Below, piece by piece: positions 43,201 to 52,575 of a stretch of DNA of 64,000 nucleotides (within the stretch, counting starts at the first letter, position 1; each line of letters begins with the position of its first letter). The notes under the pieces are model-generated. The model made no database searches. It had not been told where the DNA came from and saw nothing but the letters and a program-made list of their open reading frames with translations. The translations under genes were made by a program, and so were the position numbers. This DNA is from Synechococcus sp. RS9909 (lineage in GTDB: Bacteria; Cyanobacteriota; Cyanobacteriia; PCC-6307; Cyanobiaceae), in assembly GCF_014279595.1 (NCBI RefSeq), contig NZ_CP047943.1, positions 1,550,001 to 1,614,000 of the forward strand, in the 5' to 3' direction.

Positions 43201-43797
43201 CAGCTCCTTGGCGATACGCACGATCTCCACATTGACGATGCGATCTTCGGGTGACCCATGATCCTGAATCTCAAGATAGAAATCATCACCGAACACCTCC
43301 TGATACCAACGGGCTACATCCCTGGCCACATCCGGACGACCGCGCAGAATCGCCTGAGGAATCTCACCGCCAAGACAGGCTGTGGCGATGATCAGACCTT
43401 CGCTGTATTGCTTGAGTAGATGCTTATCAATGCAGGCCCGCGAAAAGATGCCTTTGCCGCGCATGCCGCGCAGATGACTGAGGCTGGTGAGCTTCACCAG
43501 ATTGCGGTAGCCGGTGGCATTCTTGGCCAGCACCACCAGGTGGTAACGCCGTTCTTTCTTCTGCTGGGGATCCTCGATCGAGCCGTTGATCACATACATC
43601 TCATTGCCGATGATCGGCTTGATGCCTGCGGCTTTGCAGAGTTTGAGCAGCTCGATCGCCCCATACATCACGCCGTGATCGGTGAGGGCCAGCGCCGGCA
43701 TGCCCAGCTCCTTGCAGCGCTCCACCATCTGGGGCAGCTGGGAGGCGCCATCAAGCAGGCTGTAGTCGCTGTGGTTGTGAAGGGGAACGAATGCCAT
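40276..43797 (-). CDS. dnaE: DNA polymerase III alpha subunit
   Basis: This is the 1173-residue replicative polymerase. The N-terminal PHP domain starts [15 protein letters not shown] and contains [15 protein letters not shown]. The polymerase active site is PDIDTDFC with [23 protein letters not shown], and [16 protein letters not shown] follows. There is a tandem HhH, an OB-fold and a C-terminal tau-binding region. The OB/C-terminal part is complete and no intein is present. The gene stands alone. Confidence 0.97.
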   Translation of the reverse strand: MAFVPLHNHSDYSLLDGASQLPQMVERCKELGMPALALTDHGVMYGAIELLKLCKAAGIKPIIGNEMYVINGSIEDPQQKKERRYHLVVLAKNATGYRNLVKLTSLSHLRGMRGKGIFSRACIDKHLLKQYSEGLIIATACLGGEIPQAILRGRPDVARDVARWYQEVFGDDFYLEIQDHGSPEDRIVNVEIVRIAKELGIGLIATNDAHYLTRHDVEAHDALLCVLTGKLISDEKRLRYTGTEYIRSEEEMGRLFADHLAPEVVQEAITTTALVADKVEDYDILGRYQMPRFPIPEGHTPVSYLREVSECGLRERLELGADEVIDPTYGERLTYELGIMEQMGFPTYFLVVWDYIRFARDQGIPVGPGRGSAAGSLVAYALGITNIDPVSNGLLFERFLNPERKSMPDIDTDFCIERRGEVIDYVTRRYGDDKVAQIITFNRMTSKAVLKDVARVLDIPYGDADRLAKLIPVVRGKPAKLKAMIGEESPNPEFRDKYDKDPVVKRWVDMAMRIEGTNKTFGVHAAGVVIAADPLDELVPLQRNNDGQVITQYFMEDVESMGLLKMDFLGLKNLTMIDKTLELVETSLGERIDPDKLPAKDPDTFALLARGDLEGIFQLESTGMRQIVRDLKPSSLEDISSILALYRPGPLDAGLIPKFINRKHGREAIDFAHQSLQPILQETYGIMVYQEQIMKIAQDLAGYSLGEADLLRRAMGKKKVAEMQKHRSIFVKGASERGVDDKVADELFDQMVLFAEYCFNKSHSTAYGAVTYQTAYLKAHYPVAYMAALLTVNAGASDKVQRYIANCNAMGIEVMPPDVNASGTDFTPTGDRILFGLSAVRNLGDGAIRQLIASREADGPFQSLADLCDRLPSSVLNRRSLESLIHCGAMDALAPEANRAQLIADLDLLLDWASSRAKDRDSGQGNLFDLMASAADSAGSGPADLSLAPKAAPVPDYHPSEKLRLEKELVGFYLSDHPLKQLKPPARLLAPIGLASLQEQADKAKVSAIAMVSELRQVTTRKGDRMAVLQLEDLTGSCEAVVFPKSYARLADHLMVEARLLVWAAVDRRDERVQLIVDDCRAIDDLRLLLVELDPDQASDVAVQHRLRECLQSHRPQQDELGVRVPVVAAVRQGPQVRYVRFGPQFCVRDASLAASDLVAKAFTARCTDPLLS

Positions 43798-43885
43798 GCC
43801 CCCAGCCTAGGGGGCGGCGCAAGATAGGGCGTCAGGGGCTGACGCCAGACACCAGATCTGGAGCCTCGACCACTCCGGGGCTGGG

Positions 43886-45349
43886 TCAGCCCGGGATCAG
43901 GGCCCCCTCAGGACGATGCTGCATCACGGCCGCCGCCTGTTCGTATTGGTGGGCCACCTGCAGCAACCGGGGCTCTTCGAGCACGTTGCCGATCAGCTGA
44001 ACACCGATCGGCAGCCCGGCTTCATCAAAGCCACAGGGAACGCTGATCGCCGGCAGGCCGGCGAGATTGGCCGGGATCGTGAGCAGATCGGCCAGATACA
44101 TCGCCAGAGGGTCATCGGCATGGGCACCGCGACGGAACGATGTGGTGGGAGCCGTGGGCGTCAGCAGCACATCCACCTGGCGGTAGGCCGCATCGAAGTC
44201 CTGACGGATCAGAGTGCGCACCTGCTGCGCTTTTTTGTAGTAGGCATCCACATAACCGGCCGAGAGGGCGTAGGTGCCGATCAGGATGCGGCGCTGCACC
44301 TCGGCCCCGAAGCCTTCAGCGCGACTGCGGGCCGTCATGCTGGCCAGGCTGTCGGCGTCCTCGGCCCGGTAGCCGTATTTGACGCCGTCGTAGCGAGCGA
44401 GATTGGCGGACGCCTCCGAGGGGGCAATCACGTAGTAGGTGGCAATGCCATCGTTGAAGCGAGGGCAGCTCACATCCACCAAGTCGGCGCCGAGGGCCTG
44501 CAGCTGCTCCGCTGCGGCCAGCACCGAAGCCTTCACCTCGGGGTCCAGCCCCTCCTGATCAAAGCATTCACGCACCAGACCCACCCGCAGGCCATCGATC
44601 GGATCGGCCAACGTGGCGCTGTAGTCGGGCACCGGCGCCCGCAGGCAGGTGGAATCAAGCGGATCCGAACCGGCCATCACCTGGAGCAGGGCGGCGGCAT
44701 CGGCCACCGTGGAGGTGAACGGACCGACCTGATCGAGGGAGCTGGCAAATGCCACCAAGCCGTAGCGGCTGATCCGCCCGTAGGTGGGTTTCAGGCCCAC
44801 CACACCGCAGAAGGAGGCGGGCTGACGAATCGAGCCGCCGGTGTCTGAGCCAAGGGCTGCCATGCATTCACCCGCGGCCAGCGCCGCTGCACTGCCCCCG
44901 GAACTGCCGCCGGGCACATGCTCCAGATTCCAGGGATTGCCGGTGGGACCAAAGGCGGAGGTCTCGGTGGATCCGCCCATGGCGAATTCATCGAGATTGG
45001 TTTTACCGAGCAGCACGGCACCTGAGCGCCAGAGACGCTCGGTGACGGTGGATTCATAGGGAGGCACAAAGTGCTCCAGCATCCGGCTGGCGCAGGTGGT
45101 GCGCACCCCCCGGGTGCAGAGGTTGTCTTTGATGGCGAGGGGCACACCGGCCAACGGCGGCAGGCTCTCCCCCGCCTGCCGTGCCGCATCGATCCGATCC
45201 GCATCGGCACGAGCCCGCTCCGCCGTCACATCGAGAAAGGCGTGAAGGCTGGGATCCACCGCAGCAATCCGGGCCAGATGATGATCGGTGAGCTCCCGGG
45301 AGGACACCTCACCTCGTTCCAGTTGCTGACGCCACTCGGCGATCGCCAT
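43886..45349 (-). CDS. gatA: Glu-tRNA(Gln)/Asp-tRNA(Asn) amidotransferase subunit A
   Basis: This is a 487-residue amidase-signature subunit of GatCAB. It releases ammonia from glutamine to amidate mischarged Glu-tRNA(Gln). Marks are the catalytic Lys in [11 protein letters not shown], the Ser-cis-Ser region [13 protein letters not shown] and [23 protein letters not shown]. gatB and gatC are elsewhere. The gene is complete. Confidence 0.96.
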   Translation of the reverse strand: MAIAEWRQQLERGEVSSRELTDHHLARIAAVDPSLHAFLDVTAERARADADRIDAARQAGESLPPLAGVPLAIKDNLCTRGVRTTCASRMLEHFVPPYESTVTERLWRSGAVLLGKTNLDEFAMGGSTETSAFGPTGNPWNLEHVPGGSSGGSAAALAAGECMAALGSDTGGSIRQPASFCGVVGLKPTYGRISRYGLVAFASSLDQVGPFTSTVADAAALLQVMAGSDPLDSTCLRAPVPDYSATLADPIDGLRVGLVRECFDQEGLDPEVKASVLAAAEQLQALGADLVDVSCPRFNDGIATYYVIAPSEASANLARYDGVKYGYRAEDADSLASMTARSRAEGFGAEVQRRILIGTYALSAGYVDAYYKKAQQVRTLIRQDFDAAYRQVDVLLTPTAPTTSFRRGAHADDPLAMYLADLLTIPANLAGLPAISVPCGFDEAGLPIGVQLIGNVLEEPRLLQVAHQYEQAAAVMQHRPEGALIPG

Positions 45350-45379
45350 CGGCAGGGTTGTGATGCAGTTGCGACGCTA

Positions 45380-45628
45380 TCAGCCGTTGTCTGCGGCAAT
45401 GGTGAAGGGTTCGCCGCGTCGGCAACGCAGCAGGCTGTGATCGATGGACTGAGGCGATTCAGAGGAGACATCCTCCAGAAAAGCCGGCAGTTCTCGCTCC
45501 AGGCTGGTGCGGGTCACAAACGGACCGAACCAGTAGGTGACATCAGGGCCATGGGTCTGAATTCGTGCCCACCAGGCCATGCCGAGGCCGTTGGCAAGGG
45601 TGCGCAGCGGCCGGATCAGGGGGCCCAT
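45380..45628 (-). CDS. DUF1816 protein
   Basis: This 82-residue protein has the DUF1816 pattern (AWWARIQTHGPDVTYWFGPFVTRTSLERELPAFLEDVSSE). DUF1816 proteins are restricted to cyanobacteria and resemble the CpcD-like linker fold by my recall. The role is unknown. ATG 45628 is the only reasonable start. The gene lies 30 nt upstream of gatA on the same strand. Confidence 0.8.
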   Translation of the reverse strand: MGPLIRPLRTLANGLGMAWWARIQTHGPDVTYWFGPFVTRTSLERELPAFLEDVSSESPQSIDHSLLRCRRGEPFTIAADNG

Positions 45629-45716
45629 GGAGCGGGTGGCATGTCTCCGTCATTTTGGCCCGATTCCGCGGCGATGGGACCCACCGATCCGAGGAAAACA
45701 GCGGATCGGATCCGAA

Positions 45717-47231
45717 TCAGAGCTCGATGCTGCCTTCAAACACCGTTGGCGGCGGCACTGAAGCAGGGTCCTGCTCGCTCCGATTCAGGTCGAGGTACAC
45801 CGCCTCTGCCGATGGCAGCTCGGGTTGGGGAGCCTCGGGTTGGGGAGCCTCGTCGGAAAGTTCAGACGGCCCAGAGGTCGCCTCCGCTCCAGGCGCCTGA
45901 GCGGCGTTGTTGAAGCGAGGGCGCCGGATGGCAGGCGAGGGGGCCTGGCCCCGCAGATCCTTCATCCAGCCGCGGCGGGCAACCTCATAGAGGCACAGCG
46001 CCGTGGCCACGGAGGCATTGAGACTCGGGGTGATGCCGCGCAGGGGAATGCGGATCAGTTGATCGCAGTGGCGACGGGTCAACAGGGAGAGGCCATCGCC
46101 CTCCGAACCGGTGACCACCACCAGGGGCCCCTCCAGATCAGCCTCGGCCAGGGTCAGATCGCCCTCCTCAGCCAGACCGACCACCCGATAGCCCGCATCC
46201 TTCAGGCTTTCGAGGGAACGATTCAGATTCACCACCCGGGCAACGGGAAGGTGCTCCAGCGCTCCAGCCGCCACCTTGGCCACCGATCCGGTCAGACCGG
46301 CACTGCGGCGCTGGGGCAGCACCACACCGTGGGCACCAAGAGCCTCAGCGGATCGAACGATCGCCCCCAGGTTGTGGGGATCGGTGAGGCCATCGAGGGC
46401 GAGAAGCAGGGGGGGTTCCCCCAGGGAGGCGCACCCTTCGATCAGGGTCGGGAGATCGAGGGTTTCTGCAGCGGCGGTCTGCAGGGCGATGCCCTGGTGC
46501 ACGGCACCGCCGGTGATCTGGCCCAGCCGAGCCCAGGTGACCTCCTCCACCAGCACTCCGGAGGCCTTGGCCTCCCGCAGCAGGCCCAGGAAGCGGGGTG
46601 CACTGCGCATGTCGGAGGTGCACCAGATGCGATGGATCGGCCGTCCAGCCTCCAGCGCTGCCTGGGTGGCGTGGCGCCCCCAGAGCAGATCATCGGCCGG
46701 CGGCTCGGCCGCATGGCTGCTGGCCTCAGGCGCAGGCGCAGGCGCAGGCGCAGGAGCAGCCGTGCGCTCCGGTGGGGTCCAGCCGGCACGCTGGGGTCCG
46801 CGGCGAGAGTCGGGGCGGGAGCGTTCCGGACGAGAGGACATCGGCTTGCGCTGATCCCGATCAAAGCGACCTGTTCGATCAGAACGGCCGAATCGATCGG
46901 AACGGCCGACCCGATCAGAACGGCCCTCTTGATTCCAACGCGGCTCCCGCGGGGAACGCTCATCCCGATTGAAGCGATCGGACCGATCACGCTCCGGGCG
47001 ACCCCGATCGAAGCGGTCACGACTGGGGCGCTCCCGAAAGGAGCGTTCGCGATCAGGGCGCTCACGATCCGGGCGACCCCGGTCGAAGCGGTCGCGGTGG
47101 TCGCGATCCTCGCGGCGGCCATCGCTGGGCGGTCGGTCATCGCCCTGGCCAGCCCCATCGCGGCGGCTGCGGTAAGGACCACTGGAGCGACCCGCTCCTC
47201 CTGGCGAACGGCGATCAGAACGGAAGCTCAT
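45717..47231 (-). CDS. SpoU/TrmH-family 2'-O-ribose RNA methyltransferase with Arg/Asp-rich head
   Basis: This is a 504-residue protein. Residues 1-175 are low-complexity, dominated by R/D/G/S repeats (RFDRGRPDRERPDRERS, GRSDRxGRSDR) and a (AP)n run. Residues 180-260 form the substrate-binding L30e-like domain (LLWGRHATQAALEAG). Residues 265-425 form the SPOUT knot with LDGLTDPHNLGAIVRSAEA, VTGSEGDGLS and IPLRGITPSLNASVATALCLYE. A variable tail of about 80 residues follows. The core resembles RlmB (Gm2251 of 23S rRNA), but TrmH-group enzymes differ in target. The Arg/Asp head is probably an RNA-binding disordered region. Confidence 0.9.
   Translation of the reverse strand: MSFRSDRRSPGGAGRSSGPYRSRRDGAGQGDDRPPSDGRREDRDHRDRFDRGRPDRERPDRERSFRERPSRDRFDRGRPERDRSDRFNRDERSPREPRWNQEGRSDRVGRSDRFGRSDRTGRFDRDQRKPMSSRPERSRPDSRRGPQRAGWTPPERTAAPAPAPAPAPEASSHAAEPPADDLLWGRHATQAALEAGRPIHRIWCTSDMRSAPRFLGLLREAKASGVLVEEVTWARLGQITGGAVHQGIALQTAAAETLDLPTLIEGCASLGEPPLLLALDGLTDPHNLGAIVRSAEALGAHGVVLPQRRSAGLTGSVAKVAAGALEHLPVARVVNLNRSLESLKDAGYRVVGLAEEGDLTLAEADLEGPLVVVTGSEGDGLSLLTRRHCDQLIRIPLRGITPSLNASVATALCLYEVARRGWMKDLRGQAPSPAIRRPRFNNAAQAPGAEATSGPSELSDEAPQPEAPQPELPSAEAVYLDLNRSEQDPASVPPPTVFEGSIEL
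45821..45850. repeat. 15-bp direct repeat, two copies
   Basis: Two exact tandem copies of a 15-bp unit (45821-45835 and 45836-45850) lie in the C-terminal tail coding region of the SpoU-type methyltransferase. They encode repeated Pro/Gln/Glu/Ala (QPEAP). It is a slippage-type expansion within a disordered tail. Confidence 0.8.
46728..46754. repeat. Hexanucleotide microsatellite (AGGCGC)n
   Basis: Four exact copies of AGGCGC plus a partial fifth form the PA-dipeptide run (APAPAPAPA) that separates the Arg/Asp-rich head from the methyltransferase domain. Copy number changes would alter linker length without a frameshift. Confidence 0.85.
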
Positions 47232-47243
47232 GGGCAGAACGGT

Positions 47244-47654
47244 CTATGACAGGGCGTTGTCGGTCTCCTCGAGTCGATCCAAAAGCTCGGCAAGCCGCGC
47301 CGGATTCTGCAAAAAGAGCCAGCCCACCATTGTCTCAAATCCCGTGGCCCGGCCATAAATCGACGCCTCACCGCGGCGGGGTCCACGACCGGCGCGATTC
47401 CGCCCCCGGCGCACCCAATCCCTCTCCTGGTCGGTGAGCAGTGGATCAAGCCGCTCGAGCAGATCGGCCTGGGCAGCTGCTTTCACCTCCGCCACCACGG
47501 CCCGATGCAGGTCATCGGAGCGCCCGGGACGACGGCAGTGGCGCAAGCGCTGATGCAGCTCCCACACCGCATCACCCAGCCAGGCGAGCTGAAGCGGCCC
47601 AAGACCATCGGCGATGCCGCCCTGGGTCGCCTGGGCGCGGATCCAGTCGCTCAA
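47244..47654 (-). CDS. mrnC: Mini-ribonuclease III
   Basis: This is a 136-residue RNase III-fold protein lacking the dsRNA-binding domain. In Bacillus, Mini-III matures 23S rRNA ends. Signatures are LAWLGDAVWELHQR (the catalytic acidic pair region), a basic RRGRNRAGRGPRRGEASIYGRATGFET motif and a C-terminal helix. It lies 12 nt upstream of the SpoU-type methyltransferase gene, a coupling of two rRNA-processing functions. Confidence 0.9.
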   Translation of the reverse strand: MSDWIRAQATQGGIADGLGPLQLAWLGDAVWELHQRLRHCRRPGRSDDLHRAVVAEVKAAAQADLLERLDPLLTDQERDWVRRGRNRAGRGPRRGEASIYGRATGFETMVGWLFLQNPARLAELLDRLEETDNALS

Positions 47655-47655
47655 A

Positions 47656-48003
47656 TCAAGCCGCCAGCTGATTCATGGCGCTCTCCAGATCGGGCACCAG
47701 ATGAAGAAACTCCTCCAGACGCACCAGTTTCACCGTCTGAATCACCCGGGCATTGCCAACCACCAGGAAGCTGCGCTTCCCGTCGTTGCACTGCTTGGCG
47801 AGCTGCACCATCGCCCCCAGGCCGGAGGAATCGATGAAATCAATCTTGCTCAGATCCACAACGACCGCAGACTTGTTGGTCTGCAGCACGTCGCCCGTAT
47901 AGGCCAGGAACTGCTTCTCGGAATAGGCGTCCAGCTGGCCGGTGAAATGGAACACCAGGCAACGGTCCCGTTGCTCGAAACCGCCGCGCAGAGAAACGGT
48001 CAA
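47656..48003 (-). CDS. STAS-domain anti-anti-sigma factor
   Basis: This is a 115-residue SpoIIAA/RsbV-like protein. The phosphorylatable serine motif is DSSG at 58-61 (IDFIDSSGLGAMVQLA). In a partner-switching pathway the unphosphorylated form binds the HATPase kinase and frees its target. The only such kinase in the window is encoded at 4744-5265. The stop of this gene is 1 nt before the start of mrnC on the minus strand. Confidence 0.9.
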   Translation of the reverse strand: MTVSLRGGFEQRDRCLVFHFTGQLDAYSEKQFLAYTGDVLQTNKSAVVVDLSKIDFIDSSGLGAMVQLAKQCNDGKRSFLVVGNARVIQTVKLVRLEEFLHLVPDLESAMNQLAA

Positions 48004-48086
48004 TCGCTGCAGTTCAGTGATGGAACCAGACCCCCTCGAAAGCGTTGTGCCGAAGTGTAGGGATCCTCACCGCAGAAGACCACGAT

Positions 48087-49241
48087 TCAGCGCTGTTCCG
48101 CCATCAACGCCACAAATCGAGCGAAGTGATGATCGGCATCGTGAGGGCCTGGACTGGCTTCCGGGTGGTACTGCACCCCGAAAACCGGTTGATGACGATG
48201 GGCCATGGCCGCCACGGTGCGGTCGTTCAGGTTGAGGTGGGTGATGGCGATCGCCTCAGGGTCGAGCGATGCAGCATCGAGGGCGAAGCCATGGTTCTGG
48301 CTGGTGATTTCCACCTGCCCGGTGGTGCCGCACGGATGGTTCAGACCGCGATGGCCGTAGGTGAGTTTGAAGGAGGAGCCCCCCAGGGCGAGGCCGAGGA
48401 TCTGATGGCCGAGACAGATCCCGAACAACGGCAGGGTCTTCTCCGCCAGCAACCCGCGGGCCAGGGCAATGCCGTTGGTCACAGCGGCGGGATCACCGGG
48501 GCCGTTGGAGAGGAACACCCCTTCGGGCTGTTGGGCCAGCACCGTGGCCAGATCAACATCGGCCGGCATCACGGTCACCTCGCAGCCATGGCCCACCAAG
48601 CGATCGAGAATCGCCCGCTTGATGCCGAAATCGATCGCCACCACGCGATACCGCTGGGAGGGCGACGGCTGCAAGCGTTGATCAAAGGCGGCCGAGCAGG
48701 CGCTTGTCCAGGTGTAGGGCTGCTCGGTGGAGACCTGATCGGCCAGGTTCAACCCCTGCATCGACGGGGCGGAGCGCACGGTGTCGAGCAAGGCCTGGGG
48801 TGACTGACCATCACTGCTGATGACGCCATTCATGGCGCCGGTCTCGCGCAGATGACGCACCAGGGCCCGCGTGTCGATGCCATGAATGCCCACCACCCCG
48901 TGGGCATCGAGCCAGTCGGGTAGCGGCTGATGGCAGCGCCAGTTGCTGGGACGGGGCGCCAGCTGCCGGGCGATCAGCCCAAGGGCGTGGGGCTTCTCCG
49001 CCTCCTGATCCTCAGGGTTGACGCCGGTGTTGCCCAGTTCGGGATAGGTAAAGGTGACCAGCTGGCCGGCATAACTGGGGTCGGTCAGCACCTCCTGATA
49101 GCCGGTCATGCCGGTGTTGAACACCACCTCGCCCACCACCGAGCCCCGGGCACCGCAGGCCAGCCCTTCAAACACGGTGCCATCGGCCAGCACCAGTCGC
49201 GCCGTCGCTCTGGCCTGAGCGCCTGAATCAGCCACAGTCAT
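48087..49241 (-). CDS. carA: Carbamoyl-phosphate synthase small subunit
   Basis: This is a 384-residue glutaminase subunit. The N-terminal CarA-specific domain ([32 protein letters not shown]) is followed by a class I amidotransferase with nucleophile Cys in [16 protein letters not shown], His in [13 protein letters not shown] and SNGPGDP. It feeds ammonia to CarB for arginine and pyrimidine synthesis. ATG 49241 is the family start; an upstream open frame to 49436 overlaps the trpD end and is ignored. carB is elsewhere. Confidence 0.96.
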   Translation of the reverse strand: MTVADSGAQARATARLVLADGTVFEGLACGARGSVVGEVVFNTGMTGYQEVLTDPSYAGQLVTFTYPELGNTGVNPEDQEAEKPHALGLIARQLAPRPSNWRCHQPLPDWLDAHGVVGIHGIDTRALVRHLRETGAMNGVISSDGQSPQALLDTVRSAPSMQGLNLADQVSTEQPYTWTSACSAAFDQRLQPSPSQRYRVVAIDFGIKRAILDRLVGHGCEVTVMPADVDLATVLAQQPEGVFLSNGPGDPAAVTNGIALARGLLAEKTLPLFGICLGHQILGLALGGSSFKLTYGHRGLNHPCGTTGQVEITSQNHGFALDAASLDPEAIAITHLNLNDRTVAAMAHRHQPVFGVQYHPEASPGPHDADHHFARFVALMAEQR

Positions 49242-49275
49242 CGGCAGCGCGCTCCCTTCGGCGACAGTCGTGATC

Positions 49276-50322
49276 TCATTCTTCCTCGGCGGGGTCCAGG
49301 GCCTGGCGCAACTGCTCCAGACGCTCCCAGGCTCGCCCTTCCGCCAGGGCGGTGATGGCACGATCGACACCGGATCGGAGATCCATCTCCACGCCGGCCA
49401 CCCAGAGCACCAGCGCCGTGTTGAACGCCACCACATCCCGCTGCGCCTCGCTGCCCCGTCCCTGCAACAGCTCGCGCAGGATCGCCTGATTCAACTCCAG
49501 GTCTCCGCCTTTGAGGGCCGACAACGGCGCCTCCCGCAGGCCGAAATCGGCCGGCGCCAATATTTCGGCCCTGATCCGGCCATCCTCCACGATGCGCACG
49601 GCATTGGGACCGGCCAGGGAGGCCTCATCCAAACCGCCGGCGCCATGGACCACCACGGCGCGCCGTTGCCCGAGCTGCAGCAGGGCCTCCGCCATCGGAT
49701 CGAGCAGATCAGGGCGCGCCACACCGAGCACCTGACCATCGGGCAGAAGGGGATTGACCAGGGGGCCGAGCAGGTTGAACACGGTGCGCACGCCAAGGCT
49801 GCGCCGCAACGGCGCCAGATTGACCAGGGCCGGATGCCAGGCCGGAGCGAAGAGAAAGGTGACGCCCACGGCGGGCAGCGCCTCCACCACCTGGCGGGCC
49901 TCAGCCTGCAAACGCAACCCCAGGCCTTCGAGCACATCGGCCGAGCCCACCCGACCACTGGCGCTGCGATTGCCGTGCTTGGCCACCACCGCCCCGCAGG
50001 CCGCTGCGGTGAAGGCCACCGCGGTGGAGATATTGAAGGTGTCGGCACCATCACCACCGGTGCCGCAGGTGTCGACCAGCAGCCCCTCGGGGCGGGCGCA
50101 GGGCAGGGGACAAGCCTGGCGCAGCACCCCGGCCATCGCCGCCAGCTCTCCCCCCTGGGCACCCCGCGCCCGCAGGGCCGCCAGGAAGGCTCCGGTCTGA
50201 ACCGGGCTGAGCTCCTCCGCCAACCAGGCCTCCATCAGCACCGCGGCATCCGAGGGCAGCAGTTGCTCACCCTCGAGCAGGCGATCGAGCAAACGGGGCC
50301 AGGGGGCGGAGGCAGTGGCCAT
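49276..50322 (-). CDS. trpD: Anthranilate phosphoribosyltransferase
   Basis: This is a 348-residue enzyme that joins PRPP and anthranilate, the second step of tryptophan synthesis. Motifs are [14 protein letters not shown] (the PRPP loop), [22 protein letters not shown] and LGPLVNPL. The upstream leader contains a terminator-like hairpin whose T-tract ends 11 nt before ATG 50322. It is 34 nt from carA on the same strand. Confidence 0.96.
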   Translation of the reverse strand: MATASAPWPRLLDRLLEGEQLLPSDAAVLMEAWLAEELSPVQTGAFLAALRARGAQGGELAAMAGVLRQACPLPCARPEGLLVDTCGTGGDGADTFNISTAVAFTAAACGAVVAKHGNRSASGRVGSADVLEGLGLRLQAEARQVVEALPAVGVTFLFAPAWHPALVNLAPLRRSLGVRTVFNLLGPLVNPLLPDGQVLGVARPDLLDPMAEALLQLGQRRAVVVHGAGGLDEASLAGPNAVRIVEDGRIRAEILAPADFGLREAPLSALKGGDLELNQAILRELLQGRGSEAQRDVVAFNTALVLWVAGVEMDLRSGVDRAITALAEGRAWERLEQLRQALDPAEEE

Positions 50323-50332
50323 GGGCAGACAG

Positions 50333-50361
50333 AAAAAAACCCGGGTGCGAAGCACGCCGGG
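50333..50361 (-). terminator. Terminator-like hairpin in the trpD leader
   Basis: Read on the minus strand, a 9-bp GC-rich stem with one bulged C (50340-50361, loop TTC) is followed directly by seven T residues (50333-50339). It has the full shape of an intrinsic terminator but lies just upstream of the trpD start and oriented toward it. It could be an attenuator. No other minus-strand gene lies upstream that would need a terminator here. Confidence 0.7.
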
Positions 50362-50500
50362 CCGGGTGATGGGGACTTTCCCAATATCCCTCAAAAAGCA
50401 ACATCTGGCCAGAACGCCCCGGTCGTGTCCGGCGGACCCCTGCGCAGACCCCGGGTGGAGCCCAATCGCTTCCTAAGTTGATCTCTGCACCGCCGACTGC

Positions 50501-52252
50501 ATGGCTGCCTTTCGCATTGACCTGATCGGCCGATATCTGAGGCCCCATCGCCGCACCGTCCTGTTGGGCGCCGTGGCCCTGGTGATCGTCAATGTGCTGA
50601 GCGTCACGATTCCTCTCGAAGTGCGGCGGATCATCGACGAGCTGCAAGGCGGCTTCGCGGTGAGCGATGTGCTGCGTCAGGCGGGCTGGATCGTGCTCCT
50701 GGCGAGCACGATGGCGGTGGTGCGACTGATCTCGAGGCAGCTCGTGTTCGGGGTGGGCCGCCAGGTGGAGGTGGATCTGCGCCAGAAGCTGTTTGAACGG
50801 ATGCTCGAGCAGGAACCGGGCTGGGTGCAACAGACCGGCAGCGGCGAGGTGATCAGCCGGGCCACCAGCGATGTGGAGAATGTGCGCCGCCTGCTCGGTT
50901 TCGCCGTGCTGAGCCTCACCAACACCGCCCTGGCCTATGCCTTCACCCTGCCGGCAATGCTGGCGATCGATCCTGGGCTGACAGTGGCGGCGATCGCCCT
51001 CTATCCGGTGATGCTCGGAGCTGTGCGTCTGTTCGGTGGGCGGATGATGCGCCAGCAGCGGCGTCAGCAGGAGGAACTGGCCGGCCTCAGCGATCTGATC
51101 CAGGAAGACCTCTCCGGCATCGCCGCCATCAAGATCTACGGCCAGGAGACACAGGAACAGGCCGCCTTCGGCGAACGGAACCTGCGCTACCGGGATTCCG
51201 CCATGCATTTGGCGCGCACCCGCAGCACCCTGTTCCCCCTGCTTGAGGGCATCTCCTCAATTTCACTGCTGCTGCTGCTCGCCCTGGGCAGCGGTCAGCT
51301 GGAGCGGGGCAGCCTCACGATCGGCGGCCTGGTGGCCCTCATCCTTTATGTGGAACGGCTGGTGTTCCCCACCGCCCTGCTCGGCTTCACCCTCAACACC
51401 TTCCAGACCGGTCAGGTGAGTCTGGAGCGGGTGGAGGAACTGCTGAAACGGGAGCCTCAGATCAGCGATCCGATCACACCCCAGCAACCGACAACGCCAG
51501 CGCGGGGACGGATCGAAGCCCGAAACCTCCACATCCGCTACGACGGCAGCAACCGCGACACGCTCAACGGCCTCTCCTTTGTGGTGGAGCCCGGCGAGCT
51601 GGTGGCTGTGGTGGGCCCCGTGGGCTGCGGCAAAACCACCCTGGCCCGGGCCCTCGGCCGCATGGTGACTGTGCCGCAGGGGGAGTTGTTCATCGACGGT
51701 TGCGACGTGACCCAGCTGCGTCTCACGGACCTGCGCAGCCTGATCGCCCTGGTGCCCCAGGAGGGGTACCTGTTCACGAGCACCTTGGCGGACAACCTGC
51801 GCTACGGCGAACCCTCCGCCCCCCTCGAAGCGGTGGAAGCGGCGGCAGCGGAAGCACGCCTGCTGGATGACGTGCGCGGCTTTCCGGATGGCTTCGACAC
51901 CCTGGTGGGTGAACGGGGGATCACCCTGAGCGGCGGCCAGAGGCAGCGCACCGCCCTGGGGCGGGCCCTGATCATGGCGTCGCCGGTGCTAGTGCTCGAC
52001 GATGCCCTGGCCAGCGTGGACAACAACACGGCGGCGGCGATCCTGGCGTCGGTGCGCGCCCAACGGCAGCGCACGATTCTGATGATCAGCCATCAACTTT
52101 CCGCCGCTGCAGCCTGCGATCGGATCCTGGTGATCGAAGACGGTCAGCTGGTGCAACAGGGGCATCACAGCGTGTTGGTGGAGGAGGACGGCGCCTACCG
52201 ACGCCTCTGGGAGCGGGAACAGGCTGCGGAACGTCTCGAAGCGGTGGCCTGA
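50501..52252 (+). CDS. ABC exporter (fused TMD-NBD, MsbA/MdlB type)
   Basis: This is a 583-residue half-transporter: six TM helices (about 1-310) then an NBD. The NBD has VVGPVGCGKTTLAR (Walker A), LSGGQRQRTALGRALI (signature) and VLVLDDALASVD. In the Walker B the usual catalytic Glu is replaced by Asp (DDALASVD), a change also seen in MdlA/MdlB-like exporters that work as heterodimers. No partner half-transporter is adjacent. Substrate is unknown (lipid or drug). Confidence 0.9.
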   Translation: MAAFRIDLIGRYLRPHRRTVLLGAVALVIVNVLSVTIPLEVRRIIDELQGGFAVSDVLRQAGWIVLLASTMAVVRLISRQLVFGVGRQVEVDLRQKLFERMLEQEPGWVQQTGSGEVISRATSDVENVRRLLGFAVLSLTNTALAYAFTLPAMLAIDPGLTVAAIALYPVMLGAVRLFGGRMMRQQRRQQEELAGLSDLIQEDLSGIAAIKIYGQETQEQAAFGERNLRYRDSAMHLARTRSTLFPLLEGISSISLLLLLALGSGQLERGSLTIGGLVALILYVERLVFPTALLGFTLNTFQTGQVSLERVEELLKREPQISDPITPQQPTTPARGRIEARNLHIRYDGSNRDTLNGLSFVVEPGELVAVVGPVGCGKTTLARALGRMVTVPQGELFIDGCDVTQLRLTDLRSLIALVPQEGYLFTSTLADNLRYGEPSAPLEAVEAAAAEARLLDDVRGFPDGFDTLVGERGITLSGGQRQRTALGRALIMASPVLVLDDALASVDNNTAAAILASVRAQRQRTILMISHQLSAAAACDRILVIEDGQLVQQGHHSVLVEEDGAYRRLWEREQAAERLEAVA

Positions 52253-52277
52253 TGGCCCTGGCGCGGCTTAGCTGGAG

Positions 52278-52550
52278 ATGACCCATGGCCTGCCGCCCAT
52301 GACGCCCGGCACACCGTTTGCGGTGCGTTGCACCCTCACCTTCGGCGACATCTACCTCCAGATCCTGGCCTGGATGGCGGTGATCTTCGTGAGCCTGGCC
52401 GCTGGCCTCGGCTTGATGGGAGCCAGCCGGCCCATCTTCGCCCTGGTGGGCGTGGGCCTGATCCTGGTGCTCAGCCTGCCGTTTCTGCTCTTCGCCTTTG
52501 TCACCACCCTGCTGAATCACATTCAGCTGGAACCGGTGCAGGCTTCCTAG
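52278..52550 (+). CDS. Small two-helix membrane protein
   Basis: This is a 90-residue protein with two hydrophobic helices (ILAWMAVIFVSLAAGLGLM; PIFALVGVGLILVLSLPFLLFAFVTTLL). A start at 52299 (MTPGTPF) is possible. It is probably encoded in the same transcript as the ABC exporter (25 nt apart). No family recognised. Confidence 0.6.
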   Translation: MTHGLPPMTPGTPFAVRCTLTFGDIYLQILAWMAVIFVSLAAGLGLMGASRPIFALVGVGLILVLSLPFLLFAFVTTLLNHIQLEPVQAS

Positions 52551-52575
52551 GGTCGCGCGGTCTGCCCTTCCCTCC

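Noticed and set aside
42142-43254. Open frame of 370 codons opposite dnaE
   Set aside because: It is His/Ile/Gln-rich and antisense to the polymerase domain; a shadow frame.
46900-47110. CRISPR-like direct repeats
   Set aside because: The repeated words in this stretch are in-frame codon repeats of the SpoU methyltransferase head, with no regular spacer structure.
50323-50460. Classic Trp-rich leader peptide upstream of trpD
   Set aside because: The leader frames contain at most one Trp codon near the hairpin, so ribosome-stalling attenuation of the E. coli type is not supported; only the hairpin itself is reported.
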